A stretch of DNA of 64,000 nt from Lathyrus oleraceus (lineage: Eukaryota > Streptophyta > Magnoliopsida > Fabales > Fabaceae): assembly GCF_024323335.1 (NCBI RefSeq), contig NC_066582.1, forward strand, positions 94,236,944-94,300,943, written 5' to 3'. The translations under genes and the position numbers were made by a program. The notes below the pieces were generated by a model that was given only the letters and a program-made list of their open reading frames with translations, made no database searches and was not told the origin of the DNA. Positions 11,082 to 22,809 of the stretch are shown here, in pieces. The first letter of the stretch is position 1. Each line of letters opens with the position of its first letter.

Positions 11082-12616
11082 TGTAAGACCCTAATTTTGA
11101 CCCTAAGATCCCTCATGGCATCATGTTATTGCACAAGTGCATTGCCTCAAGGATCATAGCATGTTTTGGCTCCTTAACCCTAGGTTTGGGACTTGTTTGA
11201 GTGATTTGAAATCACCCAGCATGCTTGTATTGTATGTTATTGCTTTTCTTATTTGATTACTAACCAAAAGCACAAAAACATGTCACTAACTCTTTTTGTT
11301 TTGAAGCTCAAGTGATCATGTGTTCCACAATGCTCCTAGGAGGCTCCTAAGCCCAATGCAATGGCTAGATAAAGATGAGAAGAAGAATGAAAATGGTACA
11401 CAAAGTTCCTAATCATCATATATGTCTCCCAAGTATCTCAATTTTACAATTTGATCAAGATAACCCAAAGGGCTTGAAGATTGTTTCCCAAGGAAACCCT
11501 AATTTCAATGTGCTTTGACTGTGCCTTGCCCATGAAGCAATCTCAACCTCTGATCAAATTTAATCAAGGGAAGTTCTTTAATTTATAATTTTATGCATAT
11601 ATGAGCCTATTTAAGGCCCTTCAATCATTTATTCATCAAGATTGAAAGTTTGACTTTGAAAAGTTGACCAGTCAAGTCATCTGACTAAGCTGAGGTTCAA
11701 TGAGCTATAACTCTTGATGTGTTTGTCAAATTAAGATGACCCCAAAAGAAAAAGTGTTCCTAAGAACCATATGAACAACTTTAATGTTCATCTAAAATCC
11801 ATTTGAAGCTTGGAAGATCATCATTAATTTCAAAACATTATAGGTCATTTTGGTTGAAACCTTAATTTTGGGTCAACTTGCCAAGGGAATAACTTTCTCA
11901 ATTTATATGATTTTGAGGTGGGACCAAAGGAATTGGAAATATTGAGATGTCTACTTCAAATGTTATGTTGGAAAAAATTTCATAATTCTAAAGGAAATAT
12001 ATGTTCCATTACAAAACATTATAGGTCATCTTTGACCTAATTCATTGAATTTGAAAAAGTACCCAACTTCAAATGCCCATAACTTTGTCATAGAAAATCC
12101 AAATGATGCAAACTTTGAGTCTAAATTGACTATCTTGAAACTATATACAACTTTGATGTTGGAGATACTTCCATTTGAAGCTTGTATCATGAGGACAGAG
12201 GGGTTTGATCAAGCTTACTTTTGGTTGATTTTTTTTCCAAAGTTATTTGAACATGTTTTACACTTGAATTTTCCAAGCCAGTTTTGATCAATTTTCACAT
12301 GTCAAATGGTTTTTTGACCAACATGAATTTTATTCCTTATTTTAATAGCTTTCCAACCATTACTCACAATAGTCATTTAGATCTAGCATTTAAGAGATTC
12401 GAATATTTCTTCATTTATGTGTATTTTTGACATTTTATGTTAAAACTTGAGATGCAAGCCTTTTCCATTCCATGTGCACGACTACATGCTTTCCATATAA
12501 GCTCAGCAAGTCCCTTCAACTATTCATGGGCCTCTCACACGTCCACAAAGGCCCATGCATTCAAAATTGAAATTTCCATGCACATGAGCAAAGTGTGATG
12601 ATCAGATGCATTTACC

Positions 12617-12624
12617 TATAAATA
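12617..12624 (+). promoter_or_regulatory. TATA box of long LTR copy A
   Basis: TATAAATA is followed by a short pyrimidine-rich leader-like region. Copy B has a TATA-like TATAAAG at 62490 in the equivalent place. Confidence 0.4.
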
Positions 12625-13605
12625 AGGGTTTCCTCTCCTTCATTTAAGAGACCCTTTTGGAGATCCCACATGCTGCTGAATTGAAACCACAACCCTCACC
12701 AAAGGAATCACTCACCATTTTTCAATATTTTCGAGCTTGAAATTCAGCAACATTAGTTGAGTTTCAAAGCTAGATTCCTTAGCCAATCATCTTCCCTATA
12801 TTCAGAGATCAAAAAGGAGCAAAAAGCTTGAGGATTCGTGGCCAAAAACTCCCCATTTTTGAAGGTATAAGCTCAAACTGTTTGGATCTGAAACTCACAA
12901 TTCAATGTAGTATTCTTGTATTTTTGTGGTTCTCTGAAGTCCTCATACTTGAGGCAAACTTTTGGTGCATTTAACTTTCCATTTCAAGATCAATCCGTGT
13001 GGACACCATGATTTTCTCCTTCATTTTTCTCTTAATATAGGAAGAATGAGAGGAATCTAATGGTACAATGATGATCTACATCACATAAGCTTCATTTCCA
13101 TGCCCTTGTTTTTCGTTTTTGATGAGATTCGTTTTTCTGCAATTTTCGGCCGGATTCTGCTTGGTTGATCGGAGAAGATGGTGGTTTCCACCACCACCAC
13201 CATATGTACTGATCACAGTTGTTGGATCTCTCCGTCACGATCTAATCTCGTGCATCCATTCTAATTACTTTTTTTAATTCATTGTGTTTCGCTGCTGACT
13301 TGAGTACATCATGCACCCTCAGATCCAGGTCGTGTAACACACCACGTCATTTAATGAGACGGATCCGGTGGCTCAGCTTTTTTCGCTTTATTTCATTTTC
13401 TCTTTATTTTCTTTTAATTCATAAAAAAATCATATGAGGTCAGAAAAATATGAGACCAACTTAAAAAATTTTCTTAAAAAATCTAGTTTCATCTTATGAT
13501 TTTTAATTATTTTTGTGACCTCATTTGATATTTTACATGAATTATTTGGTTTTTTATGATTTTAATTCATTTTAAAATGCTTTCTGACTTTAGAAAAATA
13601 CAAAA

Positions 13606-13610
13606 ATATT
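13606..13610 (+). other. Target-site duplication ATATT (left)
   Basis: It directly precedes the 5' LTR and is repeated at 24505-24509 directly after the 3' LTR. Confidence 0.9.
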
Positions 13611-15375
13611 TGTAAGGGCAAACTGTCATACAACATACGATCATAGGTTTCGATGATGACAAATTACAACCATGGATGAATCGGCATTGTCGATTCCACC
13701 TCTACAAAACAAATGCAACATATCACCTATCATATCCTTTTCTATGCTCATCTAAACTATTATATTTCATACAACATATGTGGATAAAATGTGGTCATGA
13801 CAAAATGCATGAAAACCACAAAAATCTGAATTTTTGCAGATTTGCAGGGTTTGAGTCGACCGCAGGGTCGGCGCATAACATAGTGCATTTCCTCACGGGT
13901 CAGCGCATGAAGGCTTGAGTCAACCGCAGGGTCGGCGCATGAACCATGGGTCAGCGCACGCCGACCTATGGTCGACGCATACTGATGTGTTTTTTTTAGA
14001 TTGTCCAAAACTGCAGGCTATGCGTTGACGCATAGACCTACTATAGTCGACCGTTCGCGCGCAAATACCGTTTTTAAGCAATTCCCACTTTGTTTGAAAA
14101 GTTGTTAAGTGGGTTGGTTGTTTGTTACTATAAATAGAAGTTCAGTTACTTGTATATGATAACATTTTACAAAATTGATTCAAGTGTACAAAGAACAAGA
14201 AAAAGTGAAATAGGTGTCCAAGATTCTTCATCTTCATCTTTAACATCTCACAACACATCAATTACACACAACCATTTTTGAAGTGCTTTGTGATTGGTTA
14301 AAGGTGATAACGTTCGAAGCCGAGATTGGGAATCCGGTTCGGGTTGAAGCTTGTGACAGGTTTTTTCTTGAATAAAACCTTTAGGGTTTTGTCCTCCAAG
14401 ATTGGTTTGATTTTTGGGGGTTTTTTGGACGATTTCTTCATCAATTTTTCAGCTGAGCGAAGGTGATTGAGAAGAGGAAGTCTTCATCAATCTAGTAGCG
14501 GATTCAGTGATATTGAAGGGAAGATTTCGGGTTCAATTTGTTGTAGTGGAGATCAGCCGGGCCGAGGGTTTGAAGAACTGAGAGTTATTCAACAAAGGGG
14601 CTGGAATCGGAGGTCTATCAACAACAATCGAAGGACTTGATTCACCTTGAATCAAGGAACAAGGAGTGGAAGCTACATTCAACGTCTTGAGAATTTTGTT
14701 GTATACTTGCTTTTCAATCCTTGTATAAACTGTTATACTCAACAGGTGATATCTATTAAAGCAATCTCAATTTTAGTTTTAGAATTGAGGGCAGACGTAC
14801 CCCGAAGCGAGGACGACGGGGGAACTGCCTCATCAAATCTTTGTCTTCTCTATATTTCAGCATATTTGTTTCTGGCTTAAAAATAAGTGATTTTTGTATA
14901 AGCACTTTTTTCAAACCTTGATATTAATTGAGTAAGAAGTTAAAACTCTATAGTTGAATCCAAAGTACAATAAGATATTGTACTAGACAAATTGGAATCA
15001 CTTACTCAACATAAATATCACTTGGAGTGTTTTTGCACACCAAGTGTTTGAAAATTTGCCTAAACCAAAATTATCTTAGTTGTGTATCTAGTTTGGGTTG
15101 ATCTTTGAATCATTGGAACTAGGAATCCTAGCAAGTGAAATAAATCATTGATAGTGTGACTGATGTAGTGATTCTTATTCTACATTATCACTAATCCATA
15201 GGCTAGACGCATATCCGATTTTCCAATAACCGTTCGTTTTAGACTATATTTTCCTCGGCCGCTTCCGCACTTAAAACAAATTTTCAAAACCAATTTTAAT
15301 TGGTAGCGCCGACTCAATTTTTAATTGGGATCTATTCAACCCCTCCCCCCTCTAGATCCGTGCCATAGTCTAAGA
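13611..15375 (+). repeat. Sirevirus 5' LTR (1,765 bp)
   Basis: Aligned by eye with 22810-24504 along its whole length. It has a TATA box at 14128-14137 (CTATAAATAG) and a cluster of GTCGAC-centred motifs at 13855-14055. It also contains ~82 bp (about 13997-14078) that the 3' LTR lacks. It ends with a C/T-rich run (CCCCTCCCCCCTCTAGATC) just before the terminal AAGA. Confidence 0.93.
14128..14137 (+). promoter_or_regulatory. TATA box, Sirevirus 5' LTR
   Basis: CTATAAATAG is conserved in both LTRs (23245-23254 in the 3' copy) and lies downstream of the palindrome cluster. Confidence 0.6.
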
Positions 15376-15377
15376 AG

Positions 15378-15390
15378 TGGTATCAGGAGC
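15378..15390 (+). other. Primer-binding site, initiator Met tRNA type
   Basis: TGGTATCAGGAGC begins two bases after the LTR end. The usual copia PBS is TGGTATCAGAGC, and here one extra G is present, which may weaken priming. Confidence 0.8.
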
Positions 15391-15431
15391 ACCGGTTCAC
15401 TCCGTGCTTCAAAATATAACTTTGATAGAAA

Positions 15432-16625
15432 ATGGCTAACGAACCTAAAGGGGCTTATAATAGAGCTCCCGTTTTCAATGGTGAAAATTATAGTTATTGG
15501 AAAGACTGTATGCGGGTGCACATAAATTTCATAGATAGAAAAATATGGAACGTTATTCTCAATGGTCCAATTGAAATAACCATGACCAATGAGAATAATG
15601 AATTAGTGCCAAATCCCGAAGCACAATCGACCGATGATGATGAAAGAAAATACAATTATGATTGGAAAGCCAAAAATATCCTAATCTCCTCATTAGGTGT
15701 AGATGAATACTATCGTGTATCCCATTGTCCTACTGCTAAGGCCATGTGTGATTCACTACAAATCGCCCATGAGGGGACGAACGATGTTAAGTTGGCAAGA
15801 ATCAACACACTAACACAAGAGTTTGATCTCTTTTTCATGGAGCAAGGGGAAACCATTGCTGACATGCAAAAGAGATTTACTCATCTCATCAATCGATTAC
15901 ATTCATTAGGTAGGCCGGTTTCCAATGATGTTGCTACTAATAAGATCTTGAGATGTCTTAACAAGGAATGGCAGCCGAAAGTGACCGCCATCAAAGAAGC
16001 AAATGATCTTACCATATTAGACTTGACAACATTATTTGGCAAACTACAAGAGCACGAACAAGTACTCTTGAGCCTAGAACAACACGAAAAGAAAGAAAAG
16101 AAGGACAAAACAAAGGTGAGTGAAAAGAAATCTATAACTCTTAAGACTTCCTCCTCGAAGTCTCAAGCAAAAGAGCAAAGTGATTATTCCTCGAGCGACG
16201 AAGAAGAAGAGGACAAGAGCGAAGATATGGGGTTGTTCGTTAAACGTTACAATCGTTACGTGAGAAAGAACGGCATCCAACATTCCGAGAAGAACTTGGT
16301 AAACTTCCGGAAACAATCGAGGTACTCTAAAAATGATGACTCAAAAGGTAAAAAGACTAGAGGGTCGTGCTACACTTGTGGGAAGCCCGGTCATTACAAA
16401 CCGGACTGTCCGATGAACAAAAAGACAAAGGAAAAGGAATCATCCAAATCACACAAGAAATCATCAAAGCCAAGGAGAGCATACATAGCTTGGGAAAGCG
16501 ATAGCGACTCCTCCGATGATGAAAGTTCTAGTGATGAAGATGAAACTGTAAACCTATGCCTCTCTGCTCATCAAAAGAACAAAAAGAAACAGGTACGACA
16601 TGCTAAATATGAAAAAATCCTCTAG
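15432..16625 (+). CDS. gag: Sirevirus Gag (C-terminally truncated)
   Basis: The frame starts at the first ATG after the PBS. Residues ~10-220 carry the copia gag (UBN2-type) fold with N-Y-S-Y-W-K near the start and a Q-x-F-T-H-L-I-N-R-L block in the middle. A basic/acidic linker follows. A CCHC zinc knuckle (C-Y-T-C-...-H-...-C) sits at residues 313-326. The frame ends at a TAG at 16623, whereas related sequence (coiled-coil segment and a second knuckle) continues downstream in other frames. The ORF is therefore a truncated Gag of a longer Sirevirus protein. Gag packages the RNA and builds the particle. Confidence 0.85.
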   Translation: MANEPKGAYNRAPVFNGENYSYWKDCMRVHINFIDRKIWNVILNGPIEITMTNENNELVPNPEAQSTDDDERKYNYDWKAKNILISSLGVDEYYRVSHCPTAKAMCDSLQIAHEGTNDVKLARINTLTQEFDLFFMEQGETIADMQKRFTHLINRLHSLGRPVSNDVATNKILRCLNKEWQPKVTAIKEANDLTILDLTTLFGKLQEHEQVLLSLEQHEKKEKKDKTKVSEKKSITLKTSSSKSQAKEQSDYSSSDEEEEDKSEDMGLFVKRYNRYVRKNGIQHSEKNLVNFRKQSRYSKNDDSKGKKTRGSCYTCGKPGHYKPDCPMNKKTKEKESSKSHKKSSKPRRAYIAWESDSDSSDDESSSDEDETVNLCLSAHQKNKKKQVRHAKYEKIL

Positions 16626-17240
16626 TATGTCTCATCATGAATTACAAGCTGCATTTGATGATGTACACTGTGAAGCTAAAGAGGCCTTTAAAAGGCTTGC
16701 CTCAAATAACCAAAATTTTATCCATTTGGAATAAAAAATTCGAGAATCCGAAAGGAAACTTGAGGCACTTAAAGCTTCTATAGTAGAAAGCACAAAAGCA
16801 GGTTGTGAGGACCTTAGAAATATGATAATCAACTATGGGTGTGATACTTGTTATATTTGGCAAGGTGAAGTAAGAAACCTAAAGACCAAACTTGACAAGG
16901 CTCTTGAGCCCAAGATTACCTTTGCAATCAATAAATCAAACTTTCGAAAAAGTATGGTTAATCCATATCAAAAATATAAATATGTTATAAAGCATGAAGA
17001 TAGCAAAGTCAATCAAAATGTTAATTTCTCTTGTCTTTATTGTTGCAAGAAAGGCCACTCCATTGCTAAATGCAGGTTTAGGAGATTCTTAGTTCCTAAA
17101 GGCATTTATCAATGGCTGCCCAAATGCAACCATTTCGTTACTCACTATTCAGGACCCAATAAGCCATTGGGTACCTTCTCGTGTTAATTGTATTTCCATA
17201 GGTACAATGCCTCGAGACCACCGAGAGAAGATGGGTTCTC
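16600..17240 (+). pseudogene. Distal gag (coiled coil and second zinc knuckle), frameshifted
   Basis: Reading frames either side of a TAA near 16733 give a coil-rich segment and then a second CCHC-like knuckle at 17032-17073 (C-L-Y-C-C-K-K-G-H-...-C), followed by basic residues. Another frame change is needed before the protease at 17241. This section links gag to pol in Sireviruses, and here it is broken by at least two lesions. Confidence 0.75.
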
Positions 17241-18323
17241 GACAGTGGATGCTTAAGGCACATGTCAGGAGACATATCTCTCTTCATTGACTTCGTGGCT
17301 AAGAAGAAAGGATATGTAACCTATGGTGACAACAAACGTGGAGCAATACTAGGTAAAGGTAGTGTAGGTAACCCTTCTTCCACTACTATTTCTGATGTAT
17401 TGCTTGTCGAAGGTCTTAAACATAATCTACTTAGCATCAGTCAATTATGTGACAAAGGATACGATGTATATTTTTCAAAATATTGTTGCAAAATTGTACA
17501 TAATGATGATAAGAAGAGTATGTTTAATGGCCTGCGAGTGAATAATGTCTATATGTTAGACTTTAACGAAGTATCGTTAACAAGTGACAAATGCCTTGTA
17601 ACAATGAGTGAAGATTCATGGTTATGGCATAGGCATTTAGCACATGTTAACTTTGACTTACTAAATAAAGTAGTCTCAAAAGATCTAGTCTTAGGTCTCC
17701 CCAAAATAAAGTTCACCAAGGATCACCTTTGTGATGCTTGTCAAAAAGGGAAGCAAACGAGGATCTCATTTAAATCCAAAAATATTGTTTCAACAACAAG
17801 ACCTCTCGAACTTCTTCATATGGACTTATTTGGGCCGTCTAGGATTAAAAGTCTAGGAGGAAATTATTACGGTTTCGTAATAGTGGACGATTTTTCTAGA
17901 TTTTGTTGGACTATCTTTTTAGTAAGCAAGAGCGATACGTTCGCCGCCTTTGAAAGGTTTGCTAAGTTTTCCCAAAATAAATTAAATACAAACATTGTTT
18001 CAATTAAAAGCGATCATGGGGGTGAGTTCGAAAACCATTTATTTGAAGAATATTGCGGTAACCATGGTATCGATCATAACTTCTCCGCTCCACGTACTCC
18101 TCAACAAAATGGGGTTGTGGAGCGTAAAAATCGAATTTTGGAAGAATTGGGAAGAACAATGATTAACGAAAGTGGTTTACCGAAATATTTTTGGGCCGAC
18201 GCCATTAGTACGACGTGTTATGTTTTGAATAGGGTGCTCATTCGCCCTATTCTAAATAAAACACCGTATGAGCTTTTAAAAGGGCGAAAACCAAATGTTT
18301 CTCACTTACATGTTTTCGGTTGA
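17241..18323 (+). pseudogene. PR-IN: Sirevirus protease C-half and integrase
   Basis: The aspartic protease site D-S-G-C starts at 17241, 21 bp before the first ATG of the frame, so the frame entered from upstream. After the protease come the HHCC zinc domain (H-R-H-L-A-H ... C-D-A-C) and the D-D-E integrase core (M-D-L-F-G-P; S-D-H-G-G-E-F; P-Q-Q-N-G-V-V-E-R-K-N). The frame stops at a TGA (18321-18323) in the conserved V-F-G block after the core. A 1-base loss near 18360 then moves the sequence into the RT frame. Confidence 0.88.
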
Positions 18324-18364
18324 AAATGTTTTGTATTAAATAATGGAAAGGAAAACTTGGGAAA

Positions 18365-20329
18365 TTCGATTCCAAGGCCGACGAAGGTATCTACCTCGGA
18401 TACTCTCAATCGAGTAAAGCATATAGAATATATAATAAACGATTACTTGCTGTGGAAGAGTCTGTACATGTCACTTTTGACGAATCCTATCCGAGAAACG
18501 TCGGAAAGGGTAGTGTTGTTCATGGTGCAGGTACATCTACGGAAGACATACTCAAGGGTGGCGAGCCAGGGATTGATCAACCCGACAAAGTTAAAGTTGA
18601 GGAGGATAAAGATGTACACCATGAGGAAACCGAGGTAGCTCATCCGCCTTCAAACGATGATCTCCCTCAAGCTTGGAAGTCTCCCAAAGACCATCCAATT
18701 GACAACATTCTCGGAGATATCTCAAAGGGTGTTACAACTCGATCGAAGCTAAGTAATTTCTGTTATCACTTCGCTTTCGTTTCACAAATGGAACCTAAAA
18801 ACCCTAAAGAAGCCCTACTCGATGAACACTGGTTTTTGTCAATGCAGGAGGAACTAAATCAGTTCACTAGAAATGAGGTTTGGGACCTTGTCCCTCCTCC
18901 GCGAGGTCATCGAGTAATCGGCACCCGATGGGTGTTTAGGAACAAGTTGGACGAAAATGGGGTAATGACCCGTAACAAGGCACGCTTAGTCGCGCAAGGG
19001 TATAACCAAGAGGAAGGCATCGACTATGAGGAAACTTATGCGCCGGTTGCCCGACTCGAGGCTATACGCCTTCTCCTTGCCTTCGCTTGTGCGAAAGACT
19101 TTAAACTATTCCAAATGGATGTTAAGAGTGCGTTCCTTAACGGTCACATAAATGAAGAGGTCTACGTCGCACAACCTCCGGGTTTTGAATCTCATGAGTA
19201 TCCCGATCATGTTTGCAAACTAAAAAGGGCTTTATATGGTCTCAAACAAGCTCCTAGAGCTTGGTATGAGCGACTAAATAAATTTTTACTTGATCAAGGT
19301 TACTCAAGAGGAAAGGTTGACACAACTCTCTTTATTAAACGTCAAGGAAAGCACTTGATATTAGTACAAATTTATGTTGACGATATTATATTCGGGTCTA
19401 CTAAGATGAATCTCGTGAGAGAGTTTTCAGATCTTATGCAGGGTGAATTCGAGATGAGTATGATAGGGGGGCTCACATACTTTCTCGGTTTGCAAATTAA
19501 ACAACTCAAAGAAGGAACATTCGTGAGTCAAACAAAGTATTGTTTGGACCTTATCAAGAGATTTGACATGGCAAAAGCCAAGGCCATTGACACCCCCATG
19601 CCAACATGTGAAAACTTGAATAAAGATGAAAACGGTAAGGACGTAGAGATAAAAAGGTATAGAGGTATGATTAGATCACTTCTCTATCTTACTGCTTCTC
19701 GTCCCGACATTATGTTTAGCGTGTGTATGTGCGCAAGATACCAATCATGTCCTAAGGAATCCCATCTAAAAGCTGTCAAACGAATACTTCGATACCTATC
19801 CGGTACTCCGAAGTATGGACTATGGTATTCCAAAGGTAATGACTGCTCATTGGTAGGTTTCTCCGATTCCGATTTTGCCGGTTGTAAATCGGATAGGAAA
19901 AGCACTAGTGGTACTTGTCATTTATTTTCAAATTCCTTGGTCAGTTGGCATAGCAAGAAACAAGTTTCAGTTGCTTTGTCAACCGCCGAAGCGGAATACG
20001 TTGTCGCCGGTAGTTGTTGTGCTCAAATCCTATGGGTTAAGCAACAATTATTGGATTTTAATCTCAAACTCGAACGTATTCCCATTTTCTGTGACAATAC
20101 AAATGCCATTAATCTTACCAAAAATCCTGTGTTGCATTCTCGCACCAAACATATCGAAATTCGACACCATTTTCTTCGGGATCATGTAGAGAAAGGTGAT
20201 GTTGTATTTGAACATGTTAACACTAAAAATCAACTAGCGGACATTTTCACAAAGCCGCTAGCTACTGAGCCTTTCTTTCATATTCGCCGAGAACTTGGTA
20301 TTCTCGACATTTCGGAACGGGCGTCATAA
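18365..20329 (+). pseudogene. RT-RH: Sirevirus reverse transcriptase-RNase H (long intact stretch)
   Basis: This is the continuation of pol after the frameshift, open for ~650 codons to a TAA at 20327. RT landmarks are R-W-V-F-R-N-K, A-R-L-V-A-Q-G-Y, Q-M-D-V-K-S-A-F-L-N-G and the Y-V-D-D active site at 19373-19384. RNase H follows with G-F-S-D-S-D-F-A-G and S-T-A-E-A-E-Y. The end A-D-I-F-T-K-P-L is the classic copia pol terminus. The enzyme domains look intact, but without an upstream start in frame they would not be made from this copy. Confidence 0.9.
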
Positions 20330-21002
20330 ATTGCTTGCTTTATCTTATTTCATTTAAAACTATAGTCTTGTACTTATAACAAGTTAATGTTGTTGCAAGC
20401 ACAAGTATATTGTTCATCAAGTTATTCCGGCATCAAGGTGATATTGTTCCTTTACCCTTCTCTCTCTCCCAACCTTCATGGCTAAATAGTTGTATTACAT
20501 GATAATATTGCATATATATGACTTGTTTCTTATACCATATCTGTTTGGATGTTTAATGTTGTGCGACATTCTATTTATGCATCAAACATGTGAGAATATG
20601 TGCATAACAGTGAAAATCTACAAAATTTGCCTGTATGAGTCGACCATAACAGGGCAATGGTCGACGCACACCTTAAAAACTTCCTTTTATCAAAAAATTC
20701 AAACAGTATGCGTCGACGCATGCAGAGGGTATGGTCGACGCATCGCGCGAAAAATCAGTTTTTCTGCATAAAACGTTCAAACTTCCTATGCATTTCATTT
20801 CAAATTCTCATTAAGTGTGCATTTAACCCACTACATTGTGAGTTGCACCTACCTAGTGCCTATTGTCTCTTGGCCTCTCCTCTTCCCAAAACCCTAAATC
20901 TTCATCTATAAAAAGGGCAAACCTCCTTCTTGCAAATCACTCTCAAAATCTTACACCAAGCTTCACTCTCTACCTTTACAAAAAGCTTCAGAATCATTAC
21001 CC
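20330..21002 (+). other. Spacer between pol and envelope-position ORF
   Basis: Non-coding. At 20636-20755 it repeats the GTCGACGCA-type motifs of the LTR, some in inverted pairs. The last ~120 bp before 21003 are leader-like, with a TATA-like ATCTATAAAAAGG at ~20902-20914. Confidence 0.5.
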
Positions 21003-22434
21003 ATGGCTTCCTCATCCCGCAAACCTACCGGTAAGAGATCAAGGGGATCATCCTCTGCCTCCTTACCCATTACCGCTGTCTTATTAGTTCCACCGGCTCT
21101 TGTCGACACCTTCAACAAAGACATTGGTCAAAGAGGAGTTGTGAGGCAACATGCCTTCTACAAACTCACAGCAGAACGCATGCATCTCAGAGACATCATG
21201 ACTCTGCTACAGTATCACGGTATTGTTAAATTCCTGGAATGCAATGCCAAATATAGCGAAGACCTGGTCCATGTGTTCTACACTTGCCTTCATGACAAAT
21301 TTCGTGGTCAAAAGTTTCACTCCAGGATCGGCACAAGAAAGGTATCTTTTAAGTCTGATGTTTGGAATAAATATTTTGATCTGACTTTGGCTGCTGATGA
21401 AAATCCTCCTCATGAGGTAACTGATTCTCACACAATAGAAGGATATGAGTTTAAGAGCGCTTTGAACGCTATGCTGAAACGACCCTACCCAGACCACATT
21501 GTGAACAGTGATGCGTTCCCACGAACTGTCACTGCCGGTAAGCTGAAAACAGGTGAGCGCATTCTCCAGTGGATTGTGGCGCGCATCCTGCGGCCTAAGA
21601 AGGGTGGCCTTTCCCGAGTTGAACAGGCTGAGGTTCATCTCATATATATCCTGAAAAATCAGCGCAAAATAAACTGGCCCTACTACATTGCTAGTAGGAT
21701 GTTCAGTTTACGAGACTCCGGACGAGGCACTGCTCTTGCCTATGGATCTTTTATTCAAGAGGTTCTTACTGCAACCGACGTTGATTATTCGTCCTTTCCT
21801 TATACCTCCATTTCCTCAGATAAAGAATTCAGCCCAAAAACTTTCTCTATGATGGGATACTTTTGGTGTGATGAGCGGAAAACATACAAATTTGTTCGCA
21901 TGGGGGTATATTCCTAGGATTGTTGAAGAGTCTGATGAAAGTGATGAAAGTGATGAAAGTGAAGAAGAAGACCAAGAGGAAAACGAAGAAGAAGGAGCAG
22001 GATAAGCATTTGAGCAGAATGATAGTCCTCCATAAGTAGACACACACGACTACACAAACACCGCTTGGGTTCAGGATACCTATTCGATTGAAGAAGATGC
22101 CCCCAATCGTGGTGGCTGGGGTGAATGGCAACATATGGGCTGGTCAACACAACGCCAATTCTATCAGCCGTATCAATATGGTGCTGAAGAATCTCCACCG
22201 TCTCCTCCGCAGCAAGAAAATTCTTCTGAACTTTTAGCAATGATGCGAGATATGCAGCTGACTCAACAATCTTTCATACAAACTCAGGATGAGCGCTATG
22301 CGCATATAAGCAGCCAACTTCAAGCACAAAATGAGAGGCTCGAGTATCTAAGTAATGTTGCTGACCAAATGACTTCTTTGGCAGATCCTTATAGAAACCC
22401 GGATGCTTGTTACGGTCGAGGACGAAGCTATTAG
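21003..22434 (+). pseudogene. Envelope-position ORF with plant-transposon-type domain
   Basis: The ATG at 21003 opens 304 codons to a TAG at 21915. A basic N-terminus is followed by an all-helical-looking domain (blocks with F-L-E-C-N, F-Y-x-C-L, Y-F-D-L, G-L-S-R-V-E-Q-A-E) that resembles the 'putative plant transposon protein' domain found in this position in many legume Sireviruses. A run of five Gs at 21902-21906 marks a frameshift. In the +1 frame the protein continues with an S-D-E-S-D-E acidic repeat and a Q-rich coil to 22434, with two further stops (~22000 and ~22035). No signal peptide or clear membrane segment is visible, so calling it an envelope is by position only. Function unknown. 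Confidence 0.7.
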
Positions 22435-22639
22435 GGCATAAAAATGCATGTGCATCTGTACTTTTGTTGTTTGACTGAACTTATTATCTGTTATGCTTGT
22501 TTGTTAATCTAGTTTAATGTTATCTCCTTTTCAATTTGTTCAGTAATAATATTTGGTGTGGTATTGTTATATGATTCGTTATCTGCTGTTGAATATCATG
22601 TTATGTTGAATAATAGTTCTCTTTCTCTTTTTGATGTTG

Positions 22640-22809
22640 TCAAAGGGGGAGAAGAGCATGTACCAAAGCCAAGCCAAGATATTCACAACAATTAACAGTT
22701 TGTCTTGCAGCCAGCCTTAGATTACAAAAGAAAGGGGGAGTGTGTGTAAATATTACATGTTGTGTTTCTTTGGTTTCACACAGGTTGTCATCATCAAAAA
22801 TGGGGAGTA
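22640..22809 (+). other. Multiple polypurine tracts before the 3' LTR
   Basis: Three purine runs (AAAGGGGGAGAAGAG near 22643, AAAGAAAGGGGGAG near 22727, AAAAATGGGGAG near 22796) lead up to the LTR at 22810. Serial PPTs are a Sirevirus feature. The last one primes plus-strand synthesis. Confidence 0.8.

Noticed and set aside
12045..12287. Host ORF of 80 codons
   Set aside because: Within the long LTR, which is low-complexity non-coding in both copies; no domain or splice structure.
13676..13918. 80-codon ORF repeated at 22875-23117
   Set aside because: Another LTR duplicate. It spans the palindrome cluster and has no protein-like features.
21003..21917. Host gene encoding a nuclear protein
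   Set aside because: It lies between pol and the PPTs of a bounded retrotransposon, the usual place of the Sirevirus 3' ORF.
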